Part shown: positions 48,357-57,000 of the stretch, piece after piece
Numbering within the stretch: the stretch's first letter is position 1
How the letters are laid out: each line of letters begins with the position of its first letter
Assembly: GCF_000169455.1 (NCBI RefSeq)
Contig: NZ_AAYC01000002.1
Coordinates: 186,001 to 250,000 of the forward strand
Direction: 5' to 3'
Source: Roseobacter sp. SK209-2-6
GTDB lineage: Bacteria > Pseudomonadota > Alphaproteobacteria > Rhodobacterales > Rhodobacteraceae
Length of the DNA: 64,000 nt
The notes under the pieces: generated by a model
What the model saw: the letters and a program-made list of their open reading frames with translations, nothing else
Told to the model about the DNA's origin: nothing
The model's database searches: none
Translations under genes and position numbers: made by a program

Positions 48357-48385
48357 AATTCGGGAAATATGGAAATAGATTGCAT
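48340..48385. repeat. perfect 18-bp inverted repeat over the arsR-arsC fusion start
   Basis: An 18-base arm (48340-48357) and its exact reverse complement (48368-48385) flank a 10-base spacer. The left arm holds the start codon and first codons (M-E-I-D-C) of the ArsR-ArsC gene; the right arm mirrors them on the other strand. In the mRNA the arms would pair and bury the start codon. The element may be the ArsR operator, an RNA switch, or a small inverted duplication. Confidence 0.85.
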
Positions 48386-48464
48386 GCGTCAAGAGATTAT
48401 AGCCGACCAAAGGGCGCGATTTTGGCGAGCGATGGGTGAAATCCAAGAGCGCGCCAGTGTTGGG

Positions 48465-50282
48465 CTAGTCTTCCTGGTACCACCAAACCTGAGGCATAAA
48501 CTCTGTCCTGTCGCCGTAGAGAGGTGTTTTTTCAGGGTATTTCAGCTGAGATACATGCGCGATACGCGCATTCCCAAAGGACCAGATTGGGATCACATAG
48601 CGACCCGCGGTCAAAACGCGATCCAGGGCTCGGACGGCTGAGTTGAACTCCTCGGGAGTTTTGGCCTTCAGCATTTCCTCAATCATTGAATCTATCGCGG
48701 GAGAGGTAACTCCCATGATGTTCCGGCTGCCCGTTTGTGCCGCACTGTCAGATCCCCAGTAAAGTCTTTGCTCATTGCCTGGGCTGAGAGAGAGGTCGCG
48801 TCGCACCCTCGTCAGGTCGAAGTCAAACCCATTTTGGCGCTGGACATATTGAGCATTATCAACGGTTTCGACCTTTAGAGAAATGCCCAGTCGCGCCAGT
48901 GCATTCGCGTAGATATCGCAAATGGAGGACATTTCACTATCGCCCTGGCGTAGCAAGGCGGTGAGTTCCAGAGGTTTCCCATCGGCGTTGGTGAGCTTCC
49001 CATCCACAACGTTCCAGCCAGCCTCTTGCAAAAGAGCTGCCGCTTTTCGCAGGTTTTTGCGATTGCGCTTTGTCCCATCGCTCTGTGGCAGCTCGTAGCC
49101 TTCTATTGTGCCGGGTAAGAGTACGTCTGCAAAAGGCTCGAGAAGGGTCTTAACGCGGCTCTGAGCCGCTCCTGGATGCATTCCAAGGGTAGAGTTGGAG
49201 AAATAGCTGGTAATACGGGGCTGCACCCCGCCTGTTATTGTCTCATTGATGTATTCAAAGTTGAAAGCAAGCAGCAGCGCTTCACGCACGCGCCAATCAT
49301 CAAGAGGAACACGCCGCGTATTCATTGCCAGACCGGTAATCCCGGTAGGGCGCTGGTGAGGGATCTCACTTTTGACGATGTTGCCCTGCAGCACAGCGGG
49401 AAAACCATAGGCGCTTTCCCATTTGTCCGCGTTGAATTCCCGATAGCTTGTCAGCTCTCCAGCTTTGAAGGCCTCAAATAAGACCGTTTGGTCTCCAAAA
49501 AAATCAATGCGAATTTCACTTAAATTTTGCGTTCCATTTCTAAAAGGAAGATCCATTCCCCAATAGTCGGGGTTTTTTCTAAAGGTAACAAAACGGCCGG
49601 CATCGAAATCTTCGATAATATATGCGCCAGTGCCGATAGGTATTTCGCCGAGGGAAGAACTGGCGAATTCTTTTCCCTCCCACTGGGCTTTTTTCAGAAC
49701 CGGGCGCAAACCAGCGATCAAGGCGAGCTCTCGGTCCTCTACATTGAAGGAAATCCGCAAGCTCCTTGGCCCGGTTTGCTCAATCTTGGCTATTTTGTTC
49801 CAGAAGCTCCGATAGCGCAGGTGTCCCTGGGTTCCCAGGGTTTCGTAGGACCAGATTACATCCTCAACAGTGACGGGGCTGCCATCGGAGAATTTGGCCT
49901 CCTCGCGCAGGGTAAATTCGACCCAAGAGCGGTCTTCAGGAACTTCAACTGATTCGGCCAAGAGCCCGTAAAGAGTGAAAGGTTCGTCCCATGAGCGTCC
50001 CAGCAAACTTTCATATCCCCAAAACCGCATCTGCCAAGGAGCAGTGCCTTTGGAAGAGAAGGGGTTGAGGCTGTCGAAGCCGCCTGTGTTGCCAAAAACG
50101 ACCCGTCCACCCTGTGGCGCATCCGGGTTCGCATAGGGGAGTGACACAAAATCATGTGGTAGAGCAGGGCTGCCATACATAGCTATGCCATGGGATGATT
50201 CTGCCAGTGCAAAATGACTGCTCGCCAGAAGGGGGATCAAGGCTGCTGCACAGCTGTGGGATTGGAAAAAAATTGGTCTCAC
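48465..50282 (-). CDS. YejA-like ABC transporter substrate-binding protein
   Basis: 605-residue periplasmic solute-binding protein of family 5 (oligopeptide/microcin C type). A signal peptide ends near ALA-ESS (residue 27). The YejA signature GIAMYGSPALPHDFVSLPY and the family 5 motif FTLREEAKFSDGSPVTVEDVIWSYE are clear. The start is a GTG at 50282; no ATG lies in frame upstream before a stop. No permease or ATPase genes are adjacent, so it must work with a transporter encoded elsewhere. It lies upstream of, and is divergent in function from, the ars operon on the same strand. Confidence 0.9.
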   Translation of the reverse strand: MRPIFFQSHSCAAALIPLLASSHFALAESSHGIAMYGSPALPHDFVSLPYANPDAPQGGRVVFGNTGGFDSLNPFSSKGTAPWQMRFWGYESLLGRSWDEPFTLYGLLAESVEVPEDRSWVEFTLREEAKFSDGSPVTVEDVIWSYETLGTQGHLRYRSFWNKIAKIEQTGPRSLRISFNVEDRELALIAGLRPVLKKAQWEGKEFASSSLGEIPIGTGAYIIEDFDAGRFVTFRKNPDYWGMDLPFRNGTQNLSEIRIDFFGDQTVLFEAFKAGELTSYREFNADKWESAYGFPAVLQGNIVKSEIPHQRPTGITGLAMNTRRVPLDDWRVREALLLAFNFEYINETITGGVQPRITSYFSNSTLGMHPGAAQSRVKTLLEPFADVLLPGTIEGYELPQSDGTKRNRKNLRKAAALLQEAGWNVVDGKLTNADGKPLELTALLRQGDSEMSSICDIYANALARLGISLKVETVDNAQYVQRQNGFDFDLTRVRRDLSLSPGNEQRLYWGSDSAAQTGSRNIMGVTSPAIDSMIEEMLKAKTPEEFNSAVRALDRVLTAGRYVIPIWSFGNARIAHVSQLKYPEKTPLYGDRTEFMPQVWWYQED

Positions 50283-50339
50283 TTTGGCAACAATCTCATA
50301 TAGCCCTTATTTTCATGCTCCTACTACCATTCAAATTCA

Positions 50340-50475
50340 ATTTCGTCATTTCAAACTTTTAGCTTGGATGCTGGAGGGAAATTGCTTATAAAGGAGTCAC
50401 TGCTCGATAGGTTTCTTGCCTGTATGAAACCTGCCTCAATAACTCAACGCCCGCTTCGCGCGGGCGTTTTTTTGT
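50340..50475 (+). ncRNA. candidate small RNA ending in an orphan terminator
   Basis: The 355-base gap between the YejA-like gene (minus) and the dehydrogenase gene (plus) holds a plus-strand rho-independent terminator not belonging to any gene: AACGCCCGC / GCGGGCGTT with loop TTCGC, then seven T (50446-50473). A smaller hairpin GGTTTC...GAAACC (50410-50431) sits just before it. The 5' end is a guess. A 64-codon frame crosses the terminator and looks spurious. Confidence 0.4.
50446..50473 (+). terminator. strong orphan terminator
   Basis: Nine-pair GC-rich stem with a five-base loop and a T7 run overlapping the stem base. The nearest upstream plus-strand gene ends four kilobases away, so it marks the end of an unannotated short transcript. 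Confidence 0.85.
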
Positions 50476-50637
50476 GTCCAATCCAAATCTTGGCGTCTAA
50501 GAGCAGTACTACCTTTAGGTTTGAAGGCTTGGCGCGACTAGCCTCAGAGAAGTTCTGAATAGTCTCCGAAACTCCGTAGTCCTACGCGTTTATTTTGCGA
50601 CTGCAGCATGTCATGATCCCTTTGAACAAGAGCAAAC

Positions 50638-51426
50638 ATGGAGTCAAGAGAGATGACACTTGGAGGCAAACAAGCGGTTGTTACCGGGTCAAATTCCGGC
50701 ATTGGTCTGGGGATCGCAAGGGAATTGGCCAGAGCCGGCGCGAATGTTGTTCTGAATTCCTTTACTGATAGGGAAGAGGACCACGCGCTAGCTGAGGCTA
50801 TCAGCAATGAGTTCCAGGTCGAGGTTCGCTATATTCAAGCGGATATGTCCAAAGGTAACGAATGCAGAGCCTTGATTGAAAAATCCGGCCAGTGCGACAT
50901 CCTGGTGAACAACGCAGGCATCCAGCATGTTGCGCCGCTTGAGGATTTTCCAGAAGAGAAATGGGACGCGATTATCGCGATCAATCTGAGTTCAGCCTTT
51001 CACACGACCGCAGCTGCTCTGCCCAAAATGAAGGCCGCTGGTTGGGGGAGGATTATCAACATCGCCTCAGCACATGGTTTGACGGCTTCGCCCTTTAAAT
51101 CAGCATATGTTGCTGCAAAACATGGGGTTGTGGGGCTAACCAAAACCACTGCACTGGAGACGGCCGAGGAAGCAATCACCTGCAATGCTATATGCCCGGG
51201 CTATGTTTTGACGCCCCTGGTTGAGGCGCAAATCCCCGATACGATGGAAAAATACCAGATGAGTCGGGAGGATGTGATCAAAAAGGTCATGCTGGAACGT
51301 CAGCCCTCCAGAGAATTTGCAACAGTTGAACAGCTGGGTGGATCAACGGTCTTTTTCTGCTCTGACGCGGCAGCGCAAATTACCGGAACCACGCTCAGCG
51401 TTGATGGGGGTTGGACTGCGCTATAA
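50638..51426 (+). CDS. bdhA: 3-hydroxybutyrate dehydrogenase (SDR family)
   Basis: 262-residue short-chain dehydrogenase that interconverts 3-hydroxybutyrate and acetoacetate in polyhydroxybutyrate turnover. The NAD motif TGSNSGIGLGIA, NNAGIQHVAPLEDFP, the catalytic Ser in IASAHGL and the YVAAKHG Tyr-Lys pair are present, and the NAICPGYVLTPLVE segment is characteristic of bacterial BdhA. Starts at ATG 50638 or 50653 are both possible. No PHB synthase or depolymerase genes are adjacent. Confidence 0.93.
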   Translation: MESREMTLGGKQAVVTGSNSGIGLGIARELARAGANVVLNSFTDREEDHALAEAISNEFQVEVRYIQADMSKGNECRALIEKSGQCDILVNNAGIQHVAPLEDFPEEKWDAIIAINLSSAFHTTAAALPKMKAAGWGRIINIASAHGLTASPFKSAYVAAKHGVVGLTKTTALETAEEAITCNAICPGYVLTPLVEAQIPDTMEKYQMSREDVIKKVMLERQPSREFATVEQLGGSTVFFCSDAAAQITGTTLSVDGGWTAL

Positions 51427-51462
51427 GTTATAAGCAGTACCTATACCCATTGGGATGTAGAG

Positions 51463-51486
51463 AAGGGAGCGCGCGCGCTCCCTTTT
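51463..51486. terminator. bidirectional terminator between bdhA and DUF502 genes
   Basis: AAGGGAGCG and CGCTCCCTT flank a short GC spacer, followed on the plus strand by TTTTC. The whole element is nearly a perfect palindrome between convergent genes. Confidence 0.75.
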
Positions 51487-51495
51487 CTTGTTTGG

Positions 51496-52206
51496 TTAGT
51501 CTTCAGTCTCAGAGGGGCGCGTCTCTGCTCCGGTGGGCTGCGATGGGTCCTTTGGGTTCGGATAGACTAGCCCGGCGGAGATAACCAGCTTGGCGGCATC
51601 CTCAACACTCATATCCAGTTCGATCACGTCTTCTTTTGGAAAGAACAGCAAAAAGCCCGAAGTCGGGTTTGGAGTTGTGGGGACAAAGACACTCATCAAT
51701 TGCCCACCGGTCTCAGCTCGTTCGGATACTTCACCCTTTGCCGTGGTCGAGATAAAGCCGATCGCCCAGATGCCCCGGCGCGGATATTGGATCAGACAGG
51801 CTTTTTCAAAACTCCGCTCGCTTTGTGCAAATACGGTTTCCGAAATCTGTTTGATGCCAGAATAGACCGTGCGCACCACGGGCATGCGTTCTACCAGACC
51901 TTCGGCAAAACTGATGAGTGAGCGGCCTATAATCCCCTTGGCAATCCAACCCACCACGATGGTGAAGAACAAAAAGATAATGAGCCCAACACCGCGCAGA
52001 TTGATGCCAATATATTGTTCGGGCAAAAACGTATGCGGCACCAATGGCAATACCACGCCGTCAATCCAACCCATCACGGTCCACAAAAGCCAGATCGTCA
52101 GTCCAACCGGGGCAATAACAACGATCCCTGTGAAAAAGGAGGAGCGAAGCCGTGCAAAGAGGCCTGGGCGATGGCGAGGGGTATCTTCGTCAAATGGTGT
52201 TGTCAT
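51496..52206 (-). CDS. DUF502 membrane protein
   Basis: 236-residue protein with two N-terminal transmembrane segments (FFTGIVVIAPVGLTIWLLW and GVGLIIFLFFTIVVGWIAKG) and a soluble C-terminal region containing VERMPVVRTVYSGIKQI and PNPTSGFLLFFPKEDV, both typical of DUF502. The family is widespread in bacteria and plants (COV-like) with unknown function. The ATG at 52206 is preferred; one at 52215 is equally possible. The acidic tail (PSETED) is variable. Confidence 0.88.
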   Translation of the reverse strand: MTTPFDEDTPRHRPGLFARLRSSFFTGIVVIAPVGLTIWLLWTVMGWIDGVVLPLVPHTFLPEQYIGINLRGVGLIIFLFFTIVVGWIAKGIIGRSLISFAEGLVERMPVVRTVYSGIKQISETVFAQSERSFEKACLIQYPRRGIWAIGFISTTAKGEVSERAETGGQLMSVFVPTTPNPTSGFLLFFPKEDVIELDMSVEDAAKLVISAGLVYPNPKDPSQPTGAETRPSETED

Positions 52207-52286
52207 GGGGCGCATTCATGGTTCGGTTACGCTGTAGCTAGGCATTCAGCTAAGGCTGAGCAATGGGGAGTTCCCAGAAAAGCGGC

Positions 52287-53201
52287 TTAGCTCTTCAAAT
52301 TGACCAACTCCTTGGCAATTTCAGAGGCAAGCCGTGCATTGTTGCGCACCAGAGCGATGTTTGCTTCCAAAGACCGACCATTGGTCAATTCAAAAATGCG
52401 CTGAAGTAGGAAAGGGGTGACGGCCTTGCCTGTAACACCCTGGGCATCTGCTTCGGTCTGGGCTTCTTCAATCACGGGGGCCAGAACCTCCGCTTTGATT
52501 TCGGCCTCTGCGGGGATTGGGTTTGCAATCAATTGTCCGCCAGGAAGTCCCATAGCCCCGCGTGTCAGATGTGAACGCGCAATCTCTGCCGCAGTTTCAG
52601 CGCGTAGCGGTGCGCTCAGCTCTGATTGGGCGGACCAGAAAGCTGGGAAACTGTCCTGGCGATAGGCAATAACCGGAACCCCCTGTGTCTCCAGAACTTC
52701 CAGGGTTTTGGGCAGGTCCAGAATGGCCTTTGCACCGGCGGCAACAACGGTCACCGGGGTCTGCGCCAGCTCCATCAGATCAGCTGAAATGTCGAAATTG
52801 TCTTCCGCGCCTTTATGAACGCCGCCAATTCCTCCGGTTGCGAAGACATGAATTCCGGCCAGCTTGGCGGCGATCATGGTCGCAGCAACAGTTGTCGCAC
52901 CGGTTTTACCCATAGCGATACAGACCGGCATATCCGCGCGGGAAACCTTCGCGACCTCTTTGGCTTGACCTAAAGCCTGCAATTGATCGGCTTCCAAACC
53001 CGCATGGAGAACGCCATTGATTACCGCAATTGTAGCCGGCGTTGCGCCTGCATCGCGGATATCCTGCTCAACTTGTGCTGCAACTTCAACATTCTGAGGA
53101 TAGGGCATGCCGTGAGTGATGATGGTGCTTTCCAGCGCCACAATTGCACGGCCTTCCGCTTTGGCGGCGGCTACCTCTGTTGAATAGCGGATTTCGATCA
53201 C
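52287..53201 (-). CDS. psuG: pseudouridine-5'-phosphate glycosidase
   Basis: 304-residue enzyme that splits pseudouridine 5'-phosphate into uracil and ribose 5-phosphate. The family signature ALESTIITHGMPYPQN, GKTGATTVAATM, ATGGIGGVHKGAE and AKAILDLPKTLE (with the catalytic lysine region) is intact. The start is GTG at 53201: AGGAG lies ten bases upstream, and the GTG overlaps the kinase stop codon (GTGA). It follows psuK, giving the complete two-step pathway. Confidence 0.93.
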   Translation of the reverse strand: MIEIRYSTEVAAAKAEGRAIVALESTIITHGMPYPQNVEVAAQVEQDIRDAGATPATIAVINGVLHAGLEADQLQALGQAKEVAKVSRADMPVCIAMGKTGATTVAATMIAAKLAGIHVFATGGIGGVHKGAEDNFDISADLMELAQTPVTVVAAGAKAILDLPKTLEVLETQGVPVIAYRQDSFPAFWSAQSELSAPLRAETAAEIARSHLTRGAMGLPGGQLIANPIPAEAEIKAEVLAPVIEEAQTEADAQGVTGKAVTPFLLQRIFELTNGRSLEANIALVRNNARLASEIAKELVNLKS

Positions 53202-54118
53202 AGCGGGGGTTCTCCTGAAACATAGGTCGCAGCGGCTTGCAATGCGGCGCAAAGGGCGGTTTTGCGGTCATCGCCGCGGGATTCAGCGGCGATATGTGCC
53301 GCCATAAAGGTATCACCCGCTCCGGTGACACGGGCGACGGTCACACGGGGCGGAATTTCGGTTATCACGGTTCTTGTGCCAGCCTGGGCCTCACTGGCGG
53401 AACTTCCCCCGTCCGTCACCAGAACGCGGGCGGCGCCACGATCCAAAAGGGCAAGGGCAGCGGTTTCGCTATCTGTGAAACTGTCCTGACACAGGATCCC
53501 GGCCTCTTCGAGGTTCACATAGAGCGTGCCACGGCTATGGGTCAAAAAGGGGCGCAGACGCTCCGCTTTGCCAGGCGAAGCAGGCGCAATGCGCAGATCG
53601 GCAAGGGCAAATGCGGGGTTGCAGGCAATCTCAGCCAGCAGCGAAAGCGTCAGGTTGCCGTCCAAGGCCACAGCCCCTTCATAGGGGGTTTCGGCTGAAC
53701 CTAGGCTACCATCCAGGAGCGGGCGAAGGATCTTGTCGCCGGCGGCTTCCAGAGAATGGGCATCAGCAATTGCAGCGATCAGGCCATTTGCCCCCTCAAC
53801 CGCCATATAGCGATCTGTTGGTAAATCATCTGAGCGATAGATCAGATCGGTCTCCACGCCCAGATGGCCACAGGCCGCAATCAGCTCTTGCCCTTCCGGG
53901 TCCTGACCAACGGCGCTGAGCAGGGAGGGTGCCAGACCAAAGCGCGCCAGTGTCATCGCAATGTTCATGGCAACGCCACCAGGCAATCTGCTGATACGTC
54001 CAGGCATGTCTGAGCCTCGGCGCATCTCGACAGTCGAACGGCCAATGATGTCCCAAAGAACCGAACCAATACAAAGCACCTGCGGGTGCGTCGAAGCTGA
54101 AGAACTTGCCAGTGTCAT
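53198..54118 (-). CDS. psuK: PfkB-family carbohydrate kinase, probable pseudouridine kinase
   Basis: 306-residue ribokinase-like enzyme. The glycine-rich LPGGVAMNIAMTLARFG motif and the catalytic GAGDTFMAAH (PfkB signature 2) are present. The position directly before psuG, with a four-base overlap, makes pseudouridine the likely substrate. Start at ATG 54118 (MTLASSSASTHPQVL), although the ribosome binding site is weak. No nucleoside transporter is adjacent. Confidence 0.85.
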   Translation of the reverse strand: MTLASSSASTHPQVLCIGSVLWDIIGRSTVEMRRGSDMPGRISRLPGGVAMNIAMTLARFGLAPSLLSAVGQDPEGQELIAACGHLGVETDLIYRSDDLPTDRYMAVEGANGLIAAIADAHSLEAAGDKILRPLLDGSLGSAETPYEGAVALDGNLTLSLLAEIACNPAFALADLRIAPASPGKAERLRPFLTHSRGTLYVNLEEAGILCQDSFTDSETAALALLDRGAARVLVTDGGSSASEAQAGTRTVITEIPPRVTVARVTGAGDTFMAAHIAAESRGDDRKTALCAALQAAATYVSGEPPL

Positions 54119-54165
54119 GAGGGTTCTATTGCCTAGTTTTTCAAGTACCGCAAGTCGCAAGCCCG

Positions 54166-54990
54166 CTAGGGGTGGGCAAAAACCAGTGAGGCCCAGAGGC
54201 TTCGCCAAACCGCCCCGTTTGATTGCTCTTCCGGCCGAATAAGGACTGCATTCAGGAGATAGTCCCGCTCTGGGGTCAGACCGACCAGAACTTGACCTTG
54301 GGTGTCCGTGCGCAAAAGGTGGCGTTCAACCACATTGTCTCTGCTGCGTTCATAGACTTCGACCTGAACATCCGACAGAGGCGCTCCTCGATGTAAGAGC
54401 AAAACGGGCAGGGTGCTGCCTTGCATCTGATAGGGGTTTTCAAGTGCGACTAGCTCGATCTCCATCCCGCGGGCCCTATCCGCACCAAGGCCATGCCCCA
54501 CTGCAAGCAAGAGTTTTGCATGTCGACTGTAGTTTTCGCGAAACCCGGTTCGTGGCAATCCCCTCTGCAAATGCTGCGCGAGCAGGCCATTCAGGTCTTT
54601 TTCCTGGGCAAAACTCTCAAACTCCTCCCAGGTATCATAGGTCAATTCATCTGGCTGCGTTTCATGAACTAGGGTCAACAACCCAGGCTGTGGAACCTGC
54701 ATCGAAAAAGCTGGCAGATCCCCCATGCGTCCTGAATAGGGGACCATGCCCGCAGTATTTGCTGTTTCAAAGCGCAAAATACGGTGATCAAAATAGGGCA
54801 ATCTAGCGCCTTTGAACATTTGACCATTACGCAGATCAACCTCTATCACCTCGTTCTTTGTGACTTGAAATTTCACCGGTTCAAGCCAAAACTCATGGGC
54901 ATTGGCACCAAATGCAATCAAAGAGATTGTAGCACCCAGAATTGCATCGTAAGCTTTTGAAAACACGAGGCGGAGGAGGTAGTTGACCAT
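54166..54990 (-). CDS. DUF4198 periplasmic protein
   Basis: 274 residues. A hydrophobic N-terminal segment ending in GANA-HEFWLEP is a signal peptide; the mature chain begins with the His-containing HEFWLEPVKF typical of DUF4198, a family often linked to nickel or cobalt uptake. The remainder is mostly beta-strands, with an Ig-like C-terminal repeat (PVLLLHRGAPLSDVQVEVYE). The ATG overlaps head-to-head with the start of the HupE-like gene by eight bases, so one or both starts may be misplaced. Confidence 0.8.
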   Translation of the reverse strand: MVNYLLRLVFSKAYDAILGATISLIAFGANAHEFWLEPVKFQVTKNEVIEVDLRNGQMFKGARLPYFDHRILRFETANTAGMVPYSGRMGDLPAFSMQVPQPGLLTLVHETQPDELTYDTWEEFESFAQEKDLNGLLAQHLQRGLPRTGFRENYSRHAKLLLAVGHGLGADRARGMEIELVALENPYQMQGSTLPVLLLHRGAPLSDVQVEVYERSRDNVVERHLLRTDTQGQVLVGLTPERDYLLNAVLIRPEEQSNGAVWRSLWASLVFAHP

Positions 54991-56152
54991 TTACAGAGCT
55001 CTTCTATTTTGCCGGTTCAGACTGGCCTTGCTGATCCTTTTGTCAAGCCTGACCTTCGGTGTTCCCGTGGTCTCCAGCGCCCATGAGGTAACACCCACTA
55101 TTGGAAACTTCTCAGTAGAGAACTCGCTGCTAACGATAGAGTTGCGTCTTAATGCAGAAGCTTTGATTGCAGGGATTGATCTCGACGGGTTGCAGAATAC
55201 GGACAGTAGCGACAGCGCCAAGGATTATGATGATCTACGCTTACTCTCAGGTAGTGAGCTTACCCCAATGCTGGAACTCGCGCTTGAAGATTGGATACCC
55301 GCTTTCCAAGTCTTGGGTTCAGAGCCGGTGCGACTGGAGCTTGTAAACCTAAATGTTGCGGAGGTTCGTGGTGCAGATCTCCCACGGCCCACGCTAGTGA
55401 CAATAACGGCCTCTTTGGGAGCATCAGAGAGATTTCTGAAGTTTCACTGGCCCAAAGGGTCGGGCGCCTTGGTTTTGCGCCAAAATGGGGTGGCTGAGCC
55501 CTATACCGGCTATTTGCAGGGCGGGGAAACATCACCGCCTATCGCGGTGTTGGGCGGCGCGGTACAAGACCCTTCGGAAGTTTTCTTCGACTACATACCC
55601 ATCGGATTTGATCACATCCTTCCCAAAGGGTTAGATCATATCCTGTTTGTGCTCGGCCTATTCTTCCTGAGCCTGCGGCTCCCTGCGCTGTTTTGGCAAA
55701 TCACCTGCTTTACCTTGGCACATAGCGTCACGCTGGCCCTTGGGATTCTGGGGCTGGTTAAGGTGCACCCGGGCATTGTCGAGCCCTTGATTGCGGCATC
55801 AATCATTTTTGTCGCGGTTGAAAACATCTTTGTGCGTCGATTGCACAGTTGGCGGGCGGCAATGATCTTTGGTTTTGGCTTGCTGCATGGGTTGGGGTTT
55901 GCCACTGTCTTGTCAGAAGTTGGACTGCCCCCTAACCATCTGTTTCCAGCACTTTTTGGGTTTAATGTCGGTGTTGAACTGGGGCAGTTAGCCGTTATCG
56001 CTGCTGCCTATGCAACAATTGGCTATTGGTTTGGAAAACACCCAAAGTACCGCGGTCGAGTCGCGATGCCAGCTTCTCTGACAATCGCTTTGATTGGCGG
56101 CTATTGGCTTGTTGAGCGGCTGCCCGACTTGCCATTTTCATCAGGCCTGTAG
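54983..56152 (+). CDS. HupE/UreJ-family membrane protein
   Basis: 389 residues: a signal peptide (ending near SSAHEVTP), a periplasmic domain of about 180 residues, then six or more transmembrane segments of the HupE/UreJ_2 family, with FDHILPKGLDHILFVLGLF, CFTLAHSVTLAL and FGLLHGLGFA. HupE relatives carry nickel, but this longer form is uncharacterised. No ATG fits: the start is a TTG at 54983 just after GGAGGAGGTAG. Together with DUF4198 it suggests metal handling. No hydrogenase or urease genes lie nearby. Confidence 0.85.
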   Translation: MTIYRALLFCRFRLALLILLSSLTFGVPVVSSAHEVTPTIGNFSVENSLLTIELRLNAEALIAGIDLDGLQNTDSSDSAKDYDDLRLLSGSELTPMLELALEDWIPAFQVLGSEPVRLELVNLNVAEVRGADLPRPTLVTITASLGASERFLKFHWPKGSGALVLRQNGVAEPYTGYLQGGETSPPIAVLGGAVQDPSEVFFDYIPIGFDHILPKGLDHILFVLGLFFLSLRLPALFWQITCFTLAHSVTLALGILGLVKVHPGIVEPLIAASIIFVAVENIFVRRLHSWRAAMIFGFGLLHGLGFATVLSEVGLPPNHLFPALFGFNVGVELGQLAVIAAAYATIGYWFGKHPKYRGRVAMPASLTIALIGGYWLVERLPDLPFSSGL

Positions 56153-56183
56153 GTGGGGAGGCTCTCTCCTACGGCCCCTCACG

Positions 56184-56819
56184 TCACTTCATCGCCGCGA
56201 TCAGCTTATGAAGCGCAGTGGCCGGATCTTCGACGCCCCAGATTTCGTCGCTAAGCCCAAAGAAATCTGTAACAGGCGCAAACTGACGGACCAGCTCTTC
56301 GTTCAATCCACCTTCTGCGACCACGGGAACTTCGATCATCTGTGACCACCATTCAAAAAGCTCGTGATCCGCAATAGCGCCATCCCCAAGCCCTGAGGTG
56401 CCCACCGGCCCAAAGCTGACATAATCCGCACCGGCCTCTCCGGCGCCCATACCATCATGACGGGAAGCACCGCAGAAACTGCCTACAATAGCATCAGCAC
56501 CCAAGGCTTTACGGGCGGCGCGTACCGATTTGGAGGCGTCGGTCAGATGGACCCCATCAAGCCCCAGGCGTTCGGCCAGGATTTGGTGATCGGAAATGAC
56601 CAGCGCCACATCGCGAGCATGGCAGACCTCACGCAGGGCGTCGCCCGCCCGGCTGAGCGTATCTTCATCGCGGCTGGCCATGTTCAGACGGACACAGGCC
56701 ACCTCATTCTTGTCCAGGACCCGTGCCAAAACCTCTGGATAGCGGCCGAGTTCGAAACTAGGCGGTGTGATCAGGTAGATCTGGGGCGTTTCGGGGGTGT
56801 CAGCAGTGCTGTCCATCAT
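56184..56819 (-). CDS. ThiE-like thiamine phosphate synthase
   Basis: 211 residues of the thiamine phosphate synthase/TenI fold, a TIM barrel that couples the pyrimidine and thiazole halves of thiamine. Present are the N-terminal strand IYLITPPSF, VRLNMASRDEDTL, VISDHQILAERLGLDGVHL, DYVSFGPVGTSG and VVAEGGLNEE. The usual ThiE motif VNDR is replaced by ISDH, so activity needs checking; TenI-like proteins are the alternative. AGGAGG lies five bases before ATG 56819; ATG 56816 is also possible. No other thiamine genes are adjacent. Confidence 0.8.
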   Translation of the reverse strand: MMDSTADTPETPQIYLITPPSFELGRYPEVLARVLDKNEVACVRLNMASRDEDTLSRAGDALREVCHARDVALVISDHQILAERLGLDGVHLTDASKSVRAARKALGADAIVGSFCGASRHDGMGAGEAGADYVSFGPVGTSGLGDGAIADHELFEWWSQMIEVPVVAEGGLNEELVRQFAPVTDFFGLSDEIWGVEDPATALHKLIAAMK

Positions 56820-57000
56820 GAGATCCTCCTGGTCTTTGACAGGTTTGTTTAGCGCAAATGAGATTGAACGCAAGACGCTGAGCCTCGCTATCTGCGCGAT
56901 TGCGGTGCCTTGGCATTCAAATCTGCGCAAGAGAGGCCTGCGGGCTTGCTCATCTTTGCGGCGCGGATTACAGCAATGCTGGTTTTTCTAGGAGTAGGCA

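Noticed and set aside
48369-48641. Plus-strand frame starting MEIDC, mirroring the ArsR-ArsC N-terminus
   Set aside because: Only the first few residues match, because they lie in the inverted repeat; the rest overlaps the YejA-like gene on the opposite strand and resembles nothing.
50364-50558. 64-codon frame in the gap before bdhA
   Set aside because: It reads through a strong terminator with a T7 run, so a message covering it is unlikely; the small-RNA reading is preferred.
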